Below, in pieces: positions 24,101-37,323 of a stretch of 64,000 nucleotides of DNA (within the stretch, counting starts at the first letter, position 1; each line of letters opens with the position of its first letter). Made by a program: the position numbers and the translations under genes. The notes beneath the pieces are model-generated. The model was not told the DNA's origin. It did no database searches and was given only the letters and a program-made list of their open reading frames with translations. Source of the DNA: Bimuria novae-zelandiae CBS 107.79 (taxonomy: Eukaryota; Ascomycota; Dothideomycetes; Pleosporales; Didymosphaeriaceae); NCBI GenBank assembly GCA_010015655.1, contig ML976689.1:552294-616293 (forward strand), read 5' to 3'.

Positions 24101-27100
24101 TTAACTTTAATCTATTATCTCTACTATCTTTTAGTAAGTTTTAGTTTCTTTAAGAGAAAGCGTTTGCCCTAGAGTTTACTAACCTTAGTCTATATATAAA
24201 TATTATATTAATATAGCTAAGTATATTTACCTACTAAACGTATCGTTTATCTAACCATTATTTAGTAGCAAAATACGTAAAGTTCTTATAATTAATATAG
24301 ACCGTGAGGTACTTTACTACTTAAAATATATATTCTTATTTATTTACGTATTTAATAACTGCGAGTATCTCTTTATTGTAGATAGTATAGTTATATTTCG
24401 CTAGGCTATTCTTCACTAAGAAGTAAGCTACTAGACGTAGAATCCTATTATTATTATACTAAGAAAACTATTTTTTAATTAACTAGCTAAAGGCGTCTAC
24501 TTTTAGTACTAATTCTTATTTAGAGTTAAAGTAGGCTAGCGCGGGGTCTATACAGAATGCTATTTTTAAGAAGTTAAATATATACTACTACTTTTATCCA
24601 TAGACAAATTCTACTCCTTTTCTAGTAAGCTTTACAAGGGGGCTTACTATACTAGAGAAGTCTTATATAAATCTTTAATAAAAGTTCGCGAAGCCTATAA
24701 AGCTCTAGACTTTTTTTACTAAAGTTAGTAGCTCTTATTCCTAAATTACTTAAACTTGATTTAGGTCTATGCTTATGCCCTTGTTAACTTTTATAATAAA
24801 TTTAAGGTACTTAGTCTTTTTAACATAGAACTTAAATTTTTTAATATCTAAGTATAGTCCTGCGGCCTCTAACTTTTAAATTATAATACGTACTTTCTCT
24901 TCGTGGTCTTTTTAGCTACTACTAGAAAAGATAAAAACATTATCTATATATACTAAGTAGTAGTTATTAAGGTGCTTTTTTAGCACTTAGTTAATATACC
25001 GCTAAAACGTACTTAGCGCGTTAGCTAGGCTAAAAGGAACTACTAGCTACTTATAAAGACTAAATTATATTTTAAACGCTATCTTCTATTCCTTGTCTTT
25101 TACTATCTAAAGCTTATAAAAAGCTTAAATTATATTAAGTTTACTAAACTATTTAGCCTTCGCGGGGAGCTAAAGGGTCTTACTAATTAATAGTAAAAAG
25201 TACTAGTCCTTCTTTAAAATAGCGTTTAGGGCTTAATAATTAACGTAAAAGCGTAGTTCTCTACTAGGTTTTTTAGTAAATAATACTAGGGGGACAGCGT
25301 TAGACTTACTTACTTAAATAAAACTTTTATCTAAGTATTTAGTAAGCTTTTTTTTAAAGGACGAGCAACTCTTCGCGAGACATATTAAATAGAGGGCTAT
25401 AAAGGATTTTTAGGGTCTTACTATCTTTTTCTACGAGAGGGATAAAAAGATCTACTCTAGGTCTATAGTGTAGGGGGAGCTTGTTAGCTTATTTCTTATA
25501 AAAGAGACGCTATACGCCCTTAAAAGCTTTAAGTAATAACTTTTATAAGTTTACTTTTAGCTTGCGGGTTAACGCCTTCTATATATCCTTTATTAATATA
25601 AAAAATACCTTAGCCTTGTTTCCTAGGCGTTGATTACGCTAATCTAGGGCTATCAAGGCTATAGCTAATACCCCTTAGAGCTTTATTAATAGTTTTTTAT
25701 TTTTTTAGTTACAGACGCAGGTGCCTAAACTTTTAATTTAAATTAATTTTTTTGCTAGGGCTAGTTTAACCCCATTCTTCTTTATCTAGGTTAGGCCAAG
25801 AATTAGGTTATACGACCCGTTATTAGGTAAGATATATGGTTAGATTAGTTCTATATAGCTATTAATATTTACTTCTAATTAGACTACTTCGCGTACGAAG
25901 AGTCGCATGCCTTTAATACTAATAATTTTTTATAAATAGGATAAGTTCTCGCGCTATAGGTAGGCTTTTATTATAAGTTTTTTTAATATAAATTTAAAGG
26001 TTAAATAACTTAAATTAATTATTATTAATGTAAATATAATATTATTAATAAGCAAGTGTACTATTACTCGTATTAAGTTTAGCTATAGCTTTTAAAAGTT
26101 ATTAAAATTTATCTTTTACCTTTTTCCTACTTTTACCTCTTAGCGGCGACTATTGCTAGGAGAACTTAGTTTTTTAAATTAGTAAAAGCTATATTAAACT
26201 CTTTATTAAAAAATCCCTTAGTAGCAGGTATAGCGGCGCGAACTTATGCTAGCTTTATTATAAATAAAAGTTTATACTACTTTACGCGATATCTTATATC
26301 TTTATAATAAAAATAGAAACTATTTTTATTACAGGTTTCTATTACCTCGCGCGACACCCACGTGGCTTATTTCTAGGTATTACTAGACCTGTGTCCCGTG
26401 GCTTTGTCTATTACTTAGTGTCTTTTATCTTGGATTTATCGGCCAGACATCCTTCTAGGGTTAGCTTAGGTAGGTTCCTAATCTATCTCGTCTGGCGCCC
26501 TATTCTTGGCAGAAAACCTTAGTAGTTATAATATATTTTAAAAGAGGTTTTCTTTAACCTTATTAACTTTTTTTAGACCACTTATAGGTTCTAATTATTA
26601 TTTATATTTATTATAACTATTTAGTCGTGTAAGTCATCGCGGAGGCTCTAAAGGTATAAATTTTTTAGAATTTCTTAACTATACTCCTTAGCTTCTATAG
26701 TATAGTTATTAAAGTTAAAATTAAAGTTAGAAAGCTTCTAATTCCTTTATTATATTATAAGTAAGTAGTTACGCGCGATTTCTTTTGCTAGGTAATTATA
26801 AAAGTTATAGTCTAGTAGCTTCTAAAGATTAGCTTTAGTATATCTTAAGTAGTAGTTTAAGTATATAATTCCTATCGTTGCTACACGTCCTGTTAATTAA
26901 CTAATAATATATTTAGGTATATTTCTAAAGTAGTCCTTATCCTCTAAAAGCTTATATCGTATTACTATCTTAAAGTAGTAGTAATTCTATTACTTACTAT
27001 TAAAGTAAGCTAAATTAAAAATTTTAGGGCAGTAGCTTCTTCCTTAGTTTTAGATAAGTTTTACTATTAATCTCTCTAGTAGCTCTATCTATTAATTTAC

Positions 27101-27657
27101 TTTTAATAGCTAATTTATACTTCTTATTTCTTAAGAGTATTATCGTGTTAATAAAGATTCTTAATACTTTCTTACTATTTCTTTAGTTTGTCCTCTTACT
27201 CCTTATAGTAAAGTCTAAAGGGTATCCTAGAGATCAATAAGTGCTTTAATCTTGCTTGGGAATTACTATATTTCGTTCTTATTAACTCCTAATACCTAGA
27301 GTTTAGTTATAAATAAGGAGCCTATCCTTTTATTTCTTTAGCTATTACTTTTTTATAAGCTAATAGCTTGCTGCGTATAATTATTTACGCTAAGATATAG
27401 ACCTTTAGTAAAAGGTCTTATTTTTATTTCTATAACTTCTTTATTTAGTAAAGATAGCCTTGCTAGCGTTAAGTGTTTATTAAGACTCCTTCTTAATTAC
27501 TTACTAACGAGGGTTCTATCTCCTTACAGGTCTAGGCGTCGCCTTTATAGTATTTATTTATATAAGTCCTTTAACTTCGTGAGCTACTTTGTAGCTTTAT
27601 TTATAATTATATTTAAAATTTACTTGTCCCGCGATAGGTAAAAGTAATTAAATTTAA

Positions 27658-27818
27658 TATAAGGGGCTAGGTGCTTAAGGAGCTAAAGGTGCTAAAAGAA
27701 TACTTATAAATTTAATAAAGAGTCTAAAGTTAGGCTTTAGGCGTTAAACTTATATTTCTAGGGTTTGCATAACTAAGGGCTAAGAATCCGAGACAATAAC
27801 TGGGCGTAGCCTATTATA
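27658..27818 (-). repeat. 5' LTR of D1
   Basis: 161 bp, the reverse complement of the D2 LTR type, ending on the plus strand with GGGCGTAGCCTATTATA. It is followed directly by the TAAAA target-site copy. Confidence 0.85.
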
Positions 27819-30800
27819 TAAAATACCTTTTAGACTCTACTATAAAAAGTAAAAGAACCAACTAAAGAAATAGTAGACATGCGCTAAGAACCCCTAATAA
27901 TATAATAATATTTTTAAAAGATAAGAGGTATAAATTAGCTATTAAAAATAGACTAATAAAAAGAGCTACTAGAGAGATTAACAGTAGAGCTTATTTTAAA
28001 CTAAGGAAGAAGCCACCGCCCTAAAATCCTTAACTTAGTCTACTTTAATAGTAAATAATAAAATTACTGCTACTTTAAAATAGTAATATAATATAAGCTT
28101 TTAGAAGATAAGGACTACCTTAGAAATATACCTAAATATATTTTTAGTTAATTAATAGGACGTGTAGCGACAGTGGGAATTATATACTTAGACTACTACT
28201 TAAGATATACTAAAGCTAACCTCTAAGAGCTACTAGACTATAACTTTTATAATTATTTAGCGAAAGAAATCGCGCGTAACTACTTACTTATAATATAATA
28301 AAGGAACTAAAAGCTTCGTAACTTTAACTTTAACTTTAATAACTATACTATAGAAGCCGAGGAGCATAGTTAAAAGATTTTAAAAAACTTATACTTTTAA
28401 AGCTTTTATAAGGACTTACAGGACTAAATAATTATAGTAAATATAAATAATAATTAGGACCTATAAGGGGTCTAAATATAAGTTAATAAGCTCGAAGAAA
28501 ACCTCTTCTAAAATATATTATAGTTACTAAAGTTTTTTACTAAGAACAAGACGCTAGACAAGATAGATTAGAAACCTACCTAAGCTAACCCTAGAAGGAT
28601 ATTTGGCTAATAAAGCTAAGATAGAAGACACTAAGTAATAGATAGAGCTATAGGATACAGGTCTAGTAATACCTAAAAATAAGCTACGTGGATGTTACGC
28701 GAGGTAATAGAAACCCGTAAAAAGAATAGTTTCTATTTTTATTATAGAAATGCAGGACACCGCGTAAAGTAGTATAAACTTTTACTTATAATAAAGCTAG
28801 TACAAGTTTGCGCTACTATACCTACTACTAAAAAATCCTTTAATAAAGAGTTTAATATAGCCTTTATTAATTTAAAAAACTAGGTCTTTTTAATAATAGT
28901 CGCCGCTAGGAGGCAAAAGTAGGAAAAGAGTAAAAGATAAGTTTTAATAACTTTTAAAAGCTATAGCTAGACTTAATACTAGTAATAATATACTCCCTTA
29001 TTAATAACATTATGTTTATATTAACGATAATTAATTTAGGTTATTTAACTTTTAGATTTATATTAAAAAAACTTATAATATAAGCCTACCTATAGCGCAA
29101 GAACCTATCCTCTTTATAAGAAGTTATTAGTATTAGAGGTATACAACTCTTCGTACGCAAAGTACTCTAACTAAAAATAAATATTAATAGCTATATAAAA
29201 CTAATATAGCTATATATCTTACCTAATAACGGATTATACAATTTAATCCTTAGCCTAACCTAGATAAAGAAGAATAGGGTTAAACTAGCCTTAGTAAAGA
29301 AATTAATTTAGATTAAAAATTTAGGCACCCGCATCCGTAACTAAAAAAGTAAAAAACTATTAATAAAGTCTTAAAAAGTATTAGCTATAGCCTTTATAGC
29401 TCTAGATTAGCGTAATTAACGCCTAAGAAATAGGGCTAAGGTATTTTTTATATTAATAAAGGATATATAGAAGGCGTTAACCCGTAAACTAAAGCTAAAC
29501 CTATAGGAGTTATTACCTAAAGCTTTTAAGGACTTATAGCGTATCTTTTATAAGAAATAAGCTACCAAGCTCCCCCTACACTATAGACCTAGAGTGGATC
29601 TTTTTATCCCTCTCGTAGAAAAAGATAGTAAGACCCTAAAAATCCTTTATAGCCCTCTATTTAATATGTCTCGCGAAGAGTTGCTCGTCCTTTAAAAAAA
29701 GCTTACTAAATACTTAGATAAAAGTTTTATTTAAGTAAGTAAGTCTAACGCTATCGTCCTAGTGTTATTTACTAAAAAAAACCTAGTAGAGGACTACGCT
29801 TTTACGTTAATTATTAAGCCCTAAACGCTATTTTAAAGAAGGACTAATACCCTTTACTATTAATTAGTAAGACCTTTTAGCTCCTCGTGAAGGCTATATA
29901 GTTTAATAAACTTAATATAATTTAAGCCTTTTATAAGCTTTAAATAATAAAAGATAAGGAATAAAAAATAGCATTTAGAACTGAATTTAGTTTTTATAAG
30001 TATTTAGTAGTTCCTTTTAGCCTAGCTAACGCGCTAAGTATATTCTAGTAGTATATTAATTAAGTATTAAGGAAGCACCTTAATAACTACTACTTAGCGT
30101 ATATAGATAATATTTTTATTTTCTCTAGTAGCAGCTAAAAAGACCACGAAGAGAAAGTACGTACTATAATTTAAAAGTTAAAGGCTACAGAACTATACTT
30201 AAATATTAAAAAATTTAAGTTTTACGTTAAAAAGACTAAGTACCTTAAATTTATAATAAAAGTTAATAAGGGCGTAAGTATAAACCTAGATAAAGTCTAA
30301 GTAATTTAGAAATAGAAGCTACTAATTTTAATAAAAGAAGTCTAGAGCTTTATAGGCTTTACGAACTTTTATTAAAGATTTATATAAGACTTCTCTAGCA
30401 TAGTAAGCCCCTTTATAAAGCTTACTAGAAAAGGAGTAGAATTTGTCTAAGGATAAAAGTAGTAGTATATATTTAACTTCTTAAAAATAGCGTTCTGTAT
30501 AGACTCCGCGCTAGCCTACTTTAATCTTAAATAAGAATTAGTACCAGAAGTAGACGCCTTTAGCTAGTTAATTAGGGGATACTTCTTTTAGTATAATAAT
30601 AATAGGATTCTGTGCCTAGTGGCTTACTTTTTAGTAAAGAATAGCCTAGTAAAATATAACTATACTATCCACGATAAAGAGATACTCGCAGTTATTAAAT
30701 ACGTAAATAAATAAAACTATATATATTAAGTAGTAAAGTACCTCACGGTCTACACTAATTATAAGAACCTTAGGTATTTTACTACTAAATAAAGGTTAGA

Positions 30801-32679
30801 CAAAAAACACGTTTAGTAGGTAATTACACTTAGTTATATTAATATAACGTTTATATATAGACTAGGGTTAGTAAACTCTAGGGCAAATGCCCTTTCTTAG
30901 AGGGACTAAAACTTACTAAAGAATAGCAAAGATAATAAATTAAAATTAAAATACTTTACGCTTTTTTTACAAAATTACTAAAAGAAATAGCTTAAAGTTT
31001 TTTATCCCTTAAATACTTATTACTATAAAGGAACTTAATTGCACTAAAGTAAATAAAGACTTAGTACTCGCTTACCTAACACGTCCTAAACTACCTATAT
31101 TAACCCTTTAAGGAGGTAATAGCCCTGTCGAGCGACGCGAACTAGACTTTAACACTATATAGTAAGAGGTAGAATGCGATAAAGACAGCGTATATAATAA
31201 AATAAAGGCCTATATTAAGAATAGGCTTAGGAAGTTTAAACCTAGGTGGAAGTTATTTATTAGTATCTTAGAATATAGTATAGATAACTAAGGATACCTA
31301 CGCTATAAGTTAAAATAGTAAGTACTAAAGTTAGAATTTTTATAAATAAAGCTAATAGTAATTGCGTATAGTTTCCTAGCTTTAAAATACTTAGGATAAG
31401 AAAATACCTATAAGATTTTTACTTAAGACTACTTCTTTTTAGGGATATCTAACTAAGTAAGACAGTATATCAAGAACTATAATATTTATAGAAGAATTAA
31501 ACTATAAAAAGAAGTAAAATAGGGCTTGCTAAAGTCTTTATTACTACCTAAATAAGGATAGAAGGATATTATAATAGACATTATTACTATTCTACCTAAG
31601 AGTAATAGCTACACGAATATTATAATAATTATAAATAGACTTTATAAGGATCCTAAGTTTATTAGTCTCTTAAATTTTAATACACCTACGGTTACGATAG
31701 CGTTTCTTTAATACTAGGTAGTAGACTACTTTTTCCCTTCTTCTATTATATTAGACCGCGGGGGACAATTCGTGAGCGAATTTTAGACTATACTCTATAA
31801 ATAAGTAGGTATTAACTAAAGACTATCTATATTAAAGTACCTAGAGACAGATAGGTAGATAAAATAAATAAACTCTATTCTTAAACCCTACCTCTAGGCG
31901 TACTATAACTAGTAATAAAATAATTAGATAAAGTGGCTTCCTATAGCTTAAATAGCTATTAAAGGGTAAAAAGCTATATTAATAAGAGTTAGCTTATTTT
32001 TTCTATCCTATAGCTAGAATATTAAACTAGTTCAGAACTTCGGGGTACGGAGATTAGCCTTAAAGCTTAAAACTAATATAAAAAAGGCCACAAAGATAAT
32101 AATAAAAAGGTTTAAAAAGGTTTTTAACTTCACTTAGATAAATATAATAATAGCATAATAAGAATAAGAGCGCTTAGCGAACTATTAATATAAGAATACT
32201 TTAATTTTAAAAAAAAGAGATAAGGTATAGCTAAAGTATAAAAACTACTTTTAAAACTAATATCTAAGCAAGAAGCTAAATTAGAAATAAGAAAAGTTTA
32301 TTACTAAAAAAAGTAATAAACTCTTACGTAGTAGAACTAAATATCTTGCTAAACATGCACCTAAGATTCTACGTAAATAGGCTAAAGTTAGCCTTATTAA
32401 ACCCTCTCCCTAGCTAAACCACTAATAACGCCTAGCCCAAAGCAATTATAATAAAAGAGGGGAAAAAGAAGTATAGTATAGTTAATATATATAAAAAACC
32501 CTAGTGCTATAAAGGTAAAAGAGTAAAATACCTAATATAGTAGGAAAACTACTCTTAAAGAACTTAAGAACCTTATAGAAACCTTAACTAAGATACTACG
32601 TTAAACTATTAAAAGAAGTTTACTAAGCTATATTAAAATTATAACAGAAAACTCTTAATAGGATTCTATCACGATATCC

Positions 32680-34128
32680 CTTAAATTAGCTTTTATTAGG
32701 GCCTAAAGGAGGCTCTACGATGCCTGTCTTACTAAGTTAAAAAACCTAGCTAGATACAAGTATCTAAAATAAGGGTAGGAATAATATTATTAGAGGATGA
32801 AATTAAGTATTAAAGAAAAAAATTAAGAAGAAATTTAAAAAAGTAACTTAAAAAACTCTTTAAACTACTAAGGATAATAAGGGGACTAAATAATTCTTAT
32901 AATAGTAAGGGATAACCCTTATAAAAGAAGTAAGCTTTAGAAGTAAACTAAAGCAAGAAGGAAAGAGGAAGTATATAAAAAAGGTATCTTTAGCTACTAA
33001 AAAAATAATAAAACTCTTTTTAATAATATTTAGGTCCACTTCTCTACCCTCTAATATACTACTAAGGTTAGGGAAGCTATTTTCCTCCTTACTTAAGCGC
33101 TTTTTAATTATAATAGCCTAAAACCACTAGCGTAAGTCCTAATAGGCTTAAGTAGGCATATTAGCTCCCGCGAGGATATTATCTATTATCTAGAGACTAT
33201 TTATTATAATATCCTTATCTACTACTATAAACTTGCTCGAGAGCTACACGATATTAGTCTTAAAAAATAGCTTTATTATTTAAAAGGAATCTAGTAAGCT
33301 TATAGGTATAGCACTCCTTATAGGACACTGTCTTGCCTACTAGCACCTACTAATAGACGTGTTTATAGGTAATATAATTAATATACTAGCGCTTAATTAT
33401 CACGCGTAGCAAGATTAGACCCTGAAAGCTAAGCTTATTAAGTTAATATGTACGCACACCTAGGCTAATAAAAAACTAAAAAAGAGGTTAAAAGAGTAAG
33501 GAGGTAAGTAAAAAAAAAAAAAAAAGTAAAAAAAAGTATAAAAAAGGGTCTAGAACTAACTTGGCAAGCTTTAAAAGAACTAAACTTTTTAGTAAGCTAG
33601 CTAAGAAGAATTACGCTAGCGTTAAAAATAGTAGCTTTATTTTAAAAGAGCTTAGTCTTTTTAAGTTAGTAGTTAAGTAATTACGATAAGGACAGGCCTT
33701 CCTTTATTTTATTATTAAAGTTAGTAGCACGCCTTTAACGCTTAGGTATCCTTATTACGTGACTATTATGTAAAGGGCTAACTATCTTATTAGAATAGTA
33801 AGAGGAATTAGGTCGCGAAGTTAAAAAAAAACTAGGTTAAAAGTAAGATATTACAGCGTACGAAGTTAAGCTAAGAAAAAAGAAAGTATAAAAGAGTAAG
33901 GTCTAGAAGCTAAGCAAGAAGTAATTTTATATATATAATAATAAGTAAACGCACTAGCGTAAATATACTACTATAGTAACTACTTATAGCAAGGACATAA
34001 AATTAGACACGCGAGAATAGAACTACTAAAAGGTTTATAATAATAAGAGAATTATAAGTAGATAATAAAATAATTATAAAGCTATATAAATAAGATAAGA
34101 CGCGAAGATTTTCCTTTGCCCTTAATAA
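32680..34128 (+). other. Long 3' interior of D2 beyond the chromodomain
   Basis: About 1.4 kb between the chromodomain-like end of pol and the purine tract, TA-rich with an A-rich run near 33505-33535. It matches D1 (about 21160-22300) in its left part only. No domain was recognised; it is either a 3' untranslated region or an extra decayed ORF. Confidence 0.45.
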
Positions 34129-34142
34129 AGGGAAGGGAGGTA

Positions 34143-34303
34143 TATAATAGGCTACGCCTAATTATTACTTTAGATCCTTAACCCTTAGTTATACAAACCT
34201 TTAATATATAAGTTTAATGGCCGAAGCTTAACTTCGGACTCTCTATTAAATTTATAAATATTCTTCTAGCACCTTTGGCTCCTTAAGCACCCAGCCCCTT
34301 AAA
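34143..34303 (+). repeat. 3' LTR of D2
   Basis: 161 bp, begins TATAATAGGCTACGCC right after the purine tract and ends before AAAGC. The left LTR copy carries more G and C at several matching positions. Confidence 0.85.
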
Positions 34304-34578
34304 AAAGCCTTAGGGTCAATATAACAGTTATATCTTTTAAATTTTTACGTGGTACTTAAGCTATGCGTACTAAAGTAGAAATAAATTATAATTTATAAGT
34401 TAATTACTTACTAAGAGCTTTATAGTAGTTATTATATAGTCTAGCTTTATTACGTAATATAATCATTAGGACGTTAGTAGAAAAATAATAAAGAGTAAAA
34501 AATAGTTTACTACTATAATTATTAATTTGTATAAAATAAGTATATTATAAAATATTATAAAGGTACTAGGCTTATACC

Positions 34579-34769
34579 TATAGCGTATAGTTATAATAAT
34601 TAGGAAGCTCGTAAACAAAGTTTACTAAGAAGTAAAAGTTCTACTAAGACGCCTAACTATTTATAGAGTTAAAAAATTACTTGCTTAGCTACTTAGCTGC
34701 TTAGCAACTTGGCTCAATCCTAGCTCGTACAACAGAGTTCTAGCCAGGAGCCAGCGAGCTTCTGCGACA
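34579..34769 (+). repeat. Right LTR of element C
   Basis: Begins TATAGCGTATAGTT where the left copy has TGTGGCGCACAGTC: every difference is CpA to TpA or TpG to TpA. It ends CTTCTGCGACA, undamaged, and is followed by TATTA. Confidence 0.85.
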
Positions 34770-37323
34770 TATTACCTACAAAGCCTGCTTCTGCGCGGCA
34801 CAAAGACCTAGCACCACAGGGATTAAGAGAGCACGATTGACTTAGTACTTGCTTCTGCAGAGCTGGCGGAGGACCTGATGCGATGTAGAATACACGGGAC
34901 TGACCATGGGTCCGATCACAGCGCGATTGAGACGACATTTGACGTGCACACACCGCCTCAGAGGGACGAGAGGAGGCCCCTTTTCAAGAATGCACTATAG
35001 GAAGAGTTAAGATAAAAAATAATAAGAATACCACACTCTAAATTAGTAAAAAAGGATACTTAATATTTAGTAGGCTATTTAATAGAAGTAGTACTTCAAA
35101 TAGTTTATAGCTTTATCCTAATAGCAAAGCCATTACTATATATAAGAAGGTAGTAGACGTTAGATCTAACCTAGCTATAAAAGATATATATATATATATT
35201 AGAGAAACTAGTCGAGAGCGCGTCGTTCGGCTAGTTAACTTAATTTAGTTATAAAAAAAAGTAAATAAAGTAGTAAAATAGCTTTTTAATATAGCATGTC
35301 GATAATAAAAGTCTTATTAAAATAACTTTTTTATAAAAGATAGTAATATATAGAAAGATACTAAATATTTTTAGCTAAGTAAAAAGGCTAAATTTAATAA
35401 AATCCCGCCACTATTTAGGGAAAATAGAACTATAATAGAGAGATTATAAAATTAAGTAAAAGAGATACTTTTTATCTTTTTCTACAACTACTACTAGAAA
35501 TAATTAAAGAGGAGGGAGAGAGACGCTAAAGAAAGTAATTATCTATATTATTACTAAACGTAGAAAAATTAAAATGGGTAGTAAATAAGGTAAAACTATA
35601 AAAAGCTCCTAACGAAGACGGTCCACTATCAAAAGAATAAAAATAAATATAATTAGTAGTAAAATAAGACGTACTGCGTCTTTTCTAAACGCCTACTAAT
35701 AAAGGCTAATTACTAACTTAGTAGTTAAATACTAAGATTATCCCTCTAAAAGATTTAAAAAAGGTAACTACACTAACGTAAAAGTTTAATAACTAATCTT
35801 ACTACTATTAATGCTAAGAACAATAATAGGAGTAGTAGTTAAAAAAATATTATATATAATAGAGGAGCATAACCTTCTCCTTATAAACTAATTTAGAGCT
35901 AAAAAGAAGCGTTTAGTTAAGTAAGCGCTAATATTACTATAAAAGTATATATATTAAGTATAACAATAGTAAAAGGGTCTTAGCTTTATTAGCTTTAATA
36001 TTAAAGGTGTATACAACGGTGTGCGTAAGAATAGGCTAATATGAGACTTTATACTAGAGAGATCTCTTAAATTCTAACACGTTAGGTAAACGCCTTTTAC
36101 TCTAAGTACAATAGCAAATATAATAATAAATAGACTATTATTAGAGAAAAAAGACCTGCTATAAGTAGGGCTACTATAAAGATTATTATTATTGCTTATT
36201 CTCTTCCTCTTCTTTAATGCTAATCTTGTCTAGGGATAGGTTAACAGGCATAAAAGATTAATTATATTTATAAATATATTAGTATATAGATAATAGGTCG
36301 TTTAGCTATAGATAACTACAAAAGTCTCTAAAGATTATTAGCTACGTAAGTAGTTAAGAAAAGCAGAGCAGCGCAACCTTTAAGGTAAATAAAATAATGC
36401 TAATATATTTTATACGGAATAAGTGGTAGACTTTTACCTAACTAATTAGAGTAAAAGGCTAAGAAGTCAAGCTAAGACATAAGGTAAAGATCCTAGCGGG
36501 AATTATAGATATAAAGCTCTAATATAAGAAGCATATAGTAAGAGTAGCAATATAAAGACTAAAAGCGGCAATAGCACTTTCTTAGCTAAAGAATCTATTA
36601 CCCTAAATAGCTTAATAGCTATTTAGAGCCATAGTGAAACTAGTTATAGACTAAGCATTATATATATAGTAGCTCGCAGCTAAGCATACCCCCTTAGTAT
36701 TTTAAAATATTTAAAAAATACGTATAAAGGCTATTATTAGCTACGTTTGGATAATAGCTATAGTAATTATACATGCTAAAGTAAGTATTTATATAGTAAT
36801 AAAATAGCATAGCTATAGAGTAATAAAGCCTTAGGTTAATATTTACTCCCTGCCTAAAACAAACCTGCTAATGTAGTTACATTGTAAGCTTTTTATAAAA
36901 TTTATGTTACCCTTTAAAATAATAGCCTTAGCGTATAAAGATACAGACACTAGCTATATAAAAATAATTGTATTATATATAATTAGCCTATAGAGTAAAC
37001 GCATTACGACAACGATAGAGCTAGTCTTAAAAAAGGCTATAGTACTACTATACTAAAATGATAAAATAAAAATTATAACTAGCACGTTAGGATGCTTTAG
37101 TAATGTTAAAGTAAAATAAGTAATACTAAATACCTAGAATACTAAAATAAATAAACCTTACACTAGCTCTACTACTTTAGGCCTAAAAAAGTAGTAGAAC
37201 CTTTATATAGTAAAACTATTTATTATTATATGAGTGCTAGAAACTCTAAAGGGACTATAATATAAGTAAATTATAAATTTTATAAAAAAACCTTGCTATC
37301 CTTTAGGTAGTTTGCTAACTAAA
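34770..37323 (+). pseudogene. LINE piece 2: endonuclease C-half and reverse transcriptase
   Basis: It resumes in frame with LQSLLLRGTKT, then STIDLVLASAELADD and IHGTDHGSDHSAIETTF, the conserved SDHxxI end of the endonuclease. This first 210 bp is almost free of RIP. From about 35000 on, RIP damage is heavy, but reverse transcriptase motifs are traceable: KAPNEDGPL near 35610, FNIKGVYNGVRKN near 36000 and a SSATFKVNK block near 36380. The piece ends at the CTAAA target-site copy 37319-37323. Confidence 0.75.

Larger units (their letters stand above)
20846..27818 (-). mobile_element. Gypsy element D1, inserted head-to-head in D2
   Basis: This is a second member of the same family as D2 on the opposite strand, 6.97 kb long. 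It is flanked by TAAAA (20841-20845 and 27819-27823), which closes the D2 gag sequence without loss. On the minus strand gag (from 27650), a CCHC region near 26310, reverse transcriptase (about 25300-24600), integrase (DRGGQFVSEF near 23290) and a chromodomain-like segment near 22500 follow the D2 order. The 5' LTR is 27658-27818; the 3' LTR starts at 20846 and diverges after about 20933. RIP stops are frequent. Confidence 0.85.
20251..34303 (+). mobile_element. Gypsy element D2, split by D1
   Basis: LTRs of 161 bp at 20251-20411 and 34143-34303 are flanked by the duplication AAAGC (20246-20250, 34304-34308). Without D1 the element is about 7.1 kb. In order the plus strand shows gag (20412-20845, resuming at 27824), a zinc knuckle YYRNAGHRVK near 28735, protease, reverse transcriptase (about 29550-30420), RNase H, integrase (DRGGQFVSEF near 31755) and a chromodomain-like segment near 32500. 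A purine tract AAAGGGAAGGGAGG lies just before the 3' LTR. All frames carry many RIP stops. The Ty3/Gypsy (chromovirus) assignment rests on domain order and the chromodomain. Confidence 0.85.
18718..34769 (+). mobile_element. Element C: ~2-kb LTR element, interrupted by D2
   Basis: Two LTRs, 18718-18941 and 34579-34769, are flanked by the 5-bp duplication TATTA (18713-18717 and 34770-34774). Removing D2 leaves only about 2.0 kb in total, with about 1.6 kb of interior and no recognisable gag or pol, so it looks like a non-autonomous (TRIM/LARD-like) element. The strand is nominal because no ORF fixes it; it is set by the TG...CA reading of the LTRs. It sits inside the LINE endonuclease. Confidence 0.8.

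Noticed and set aside
34720..34953. 77-codon minus-strand frame
   Set aside because: Antisense of the RIP-spared LINE endonuclease segment and of the element C LTR.
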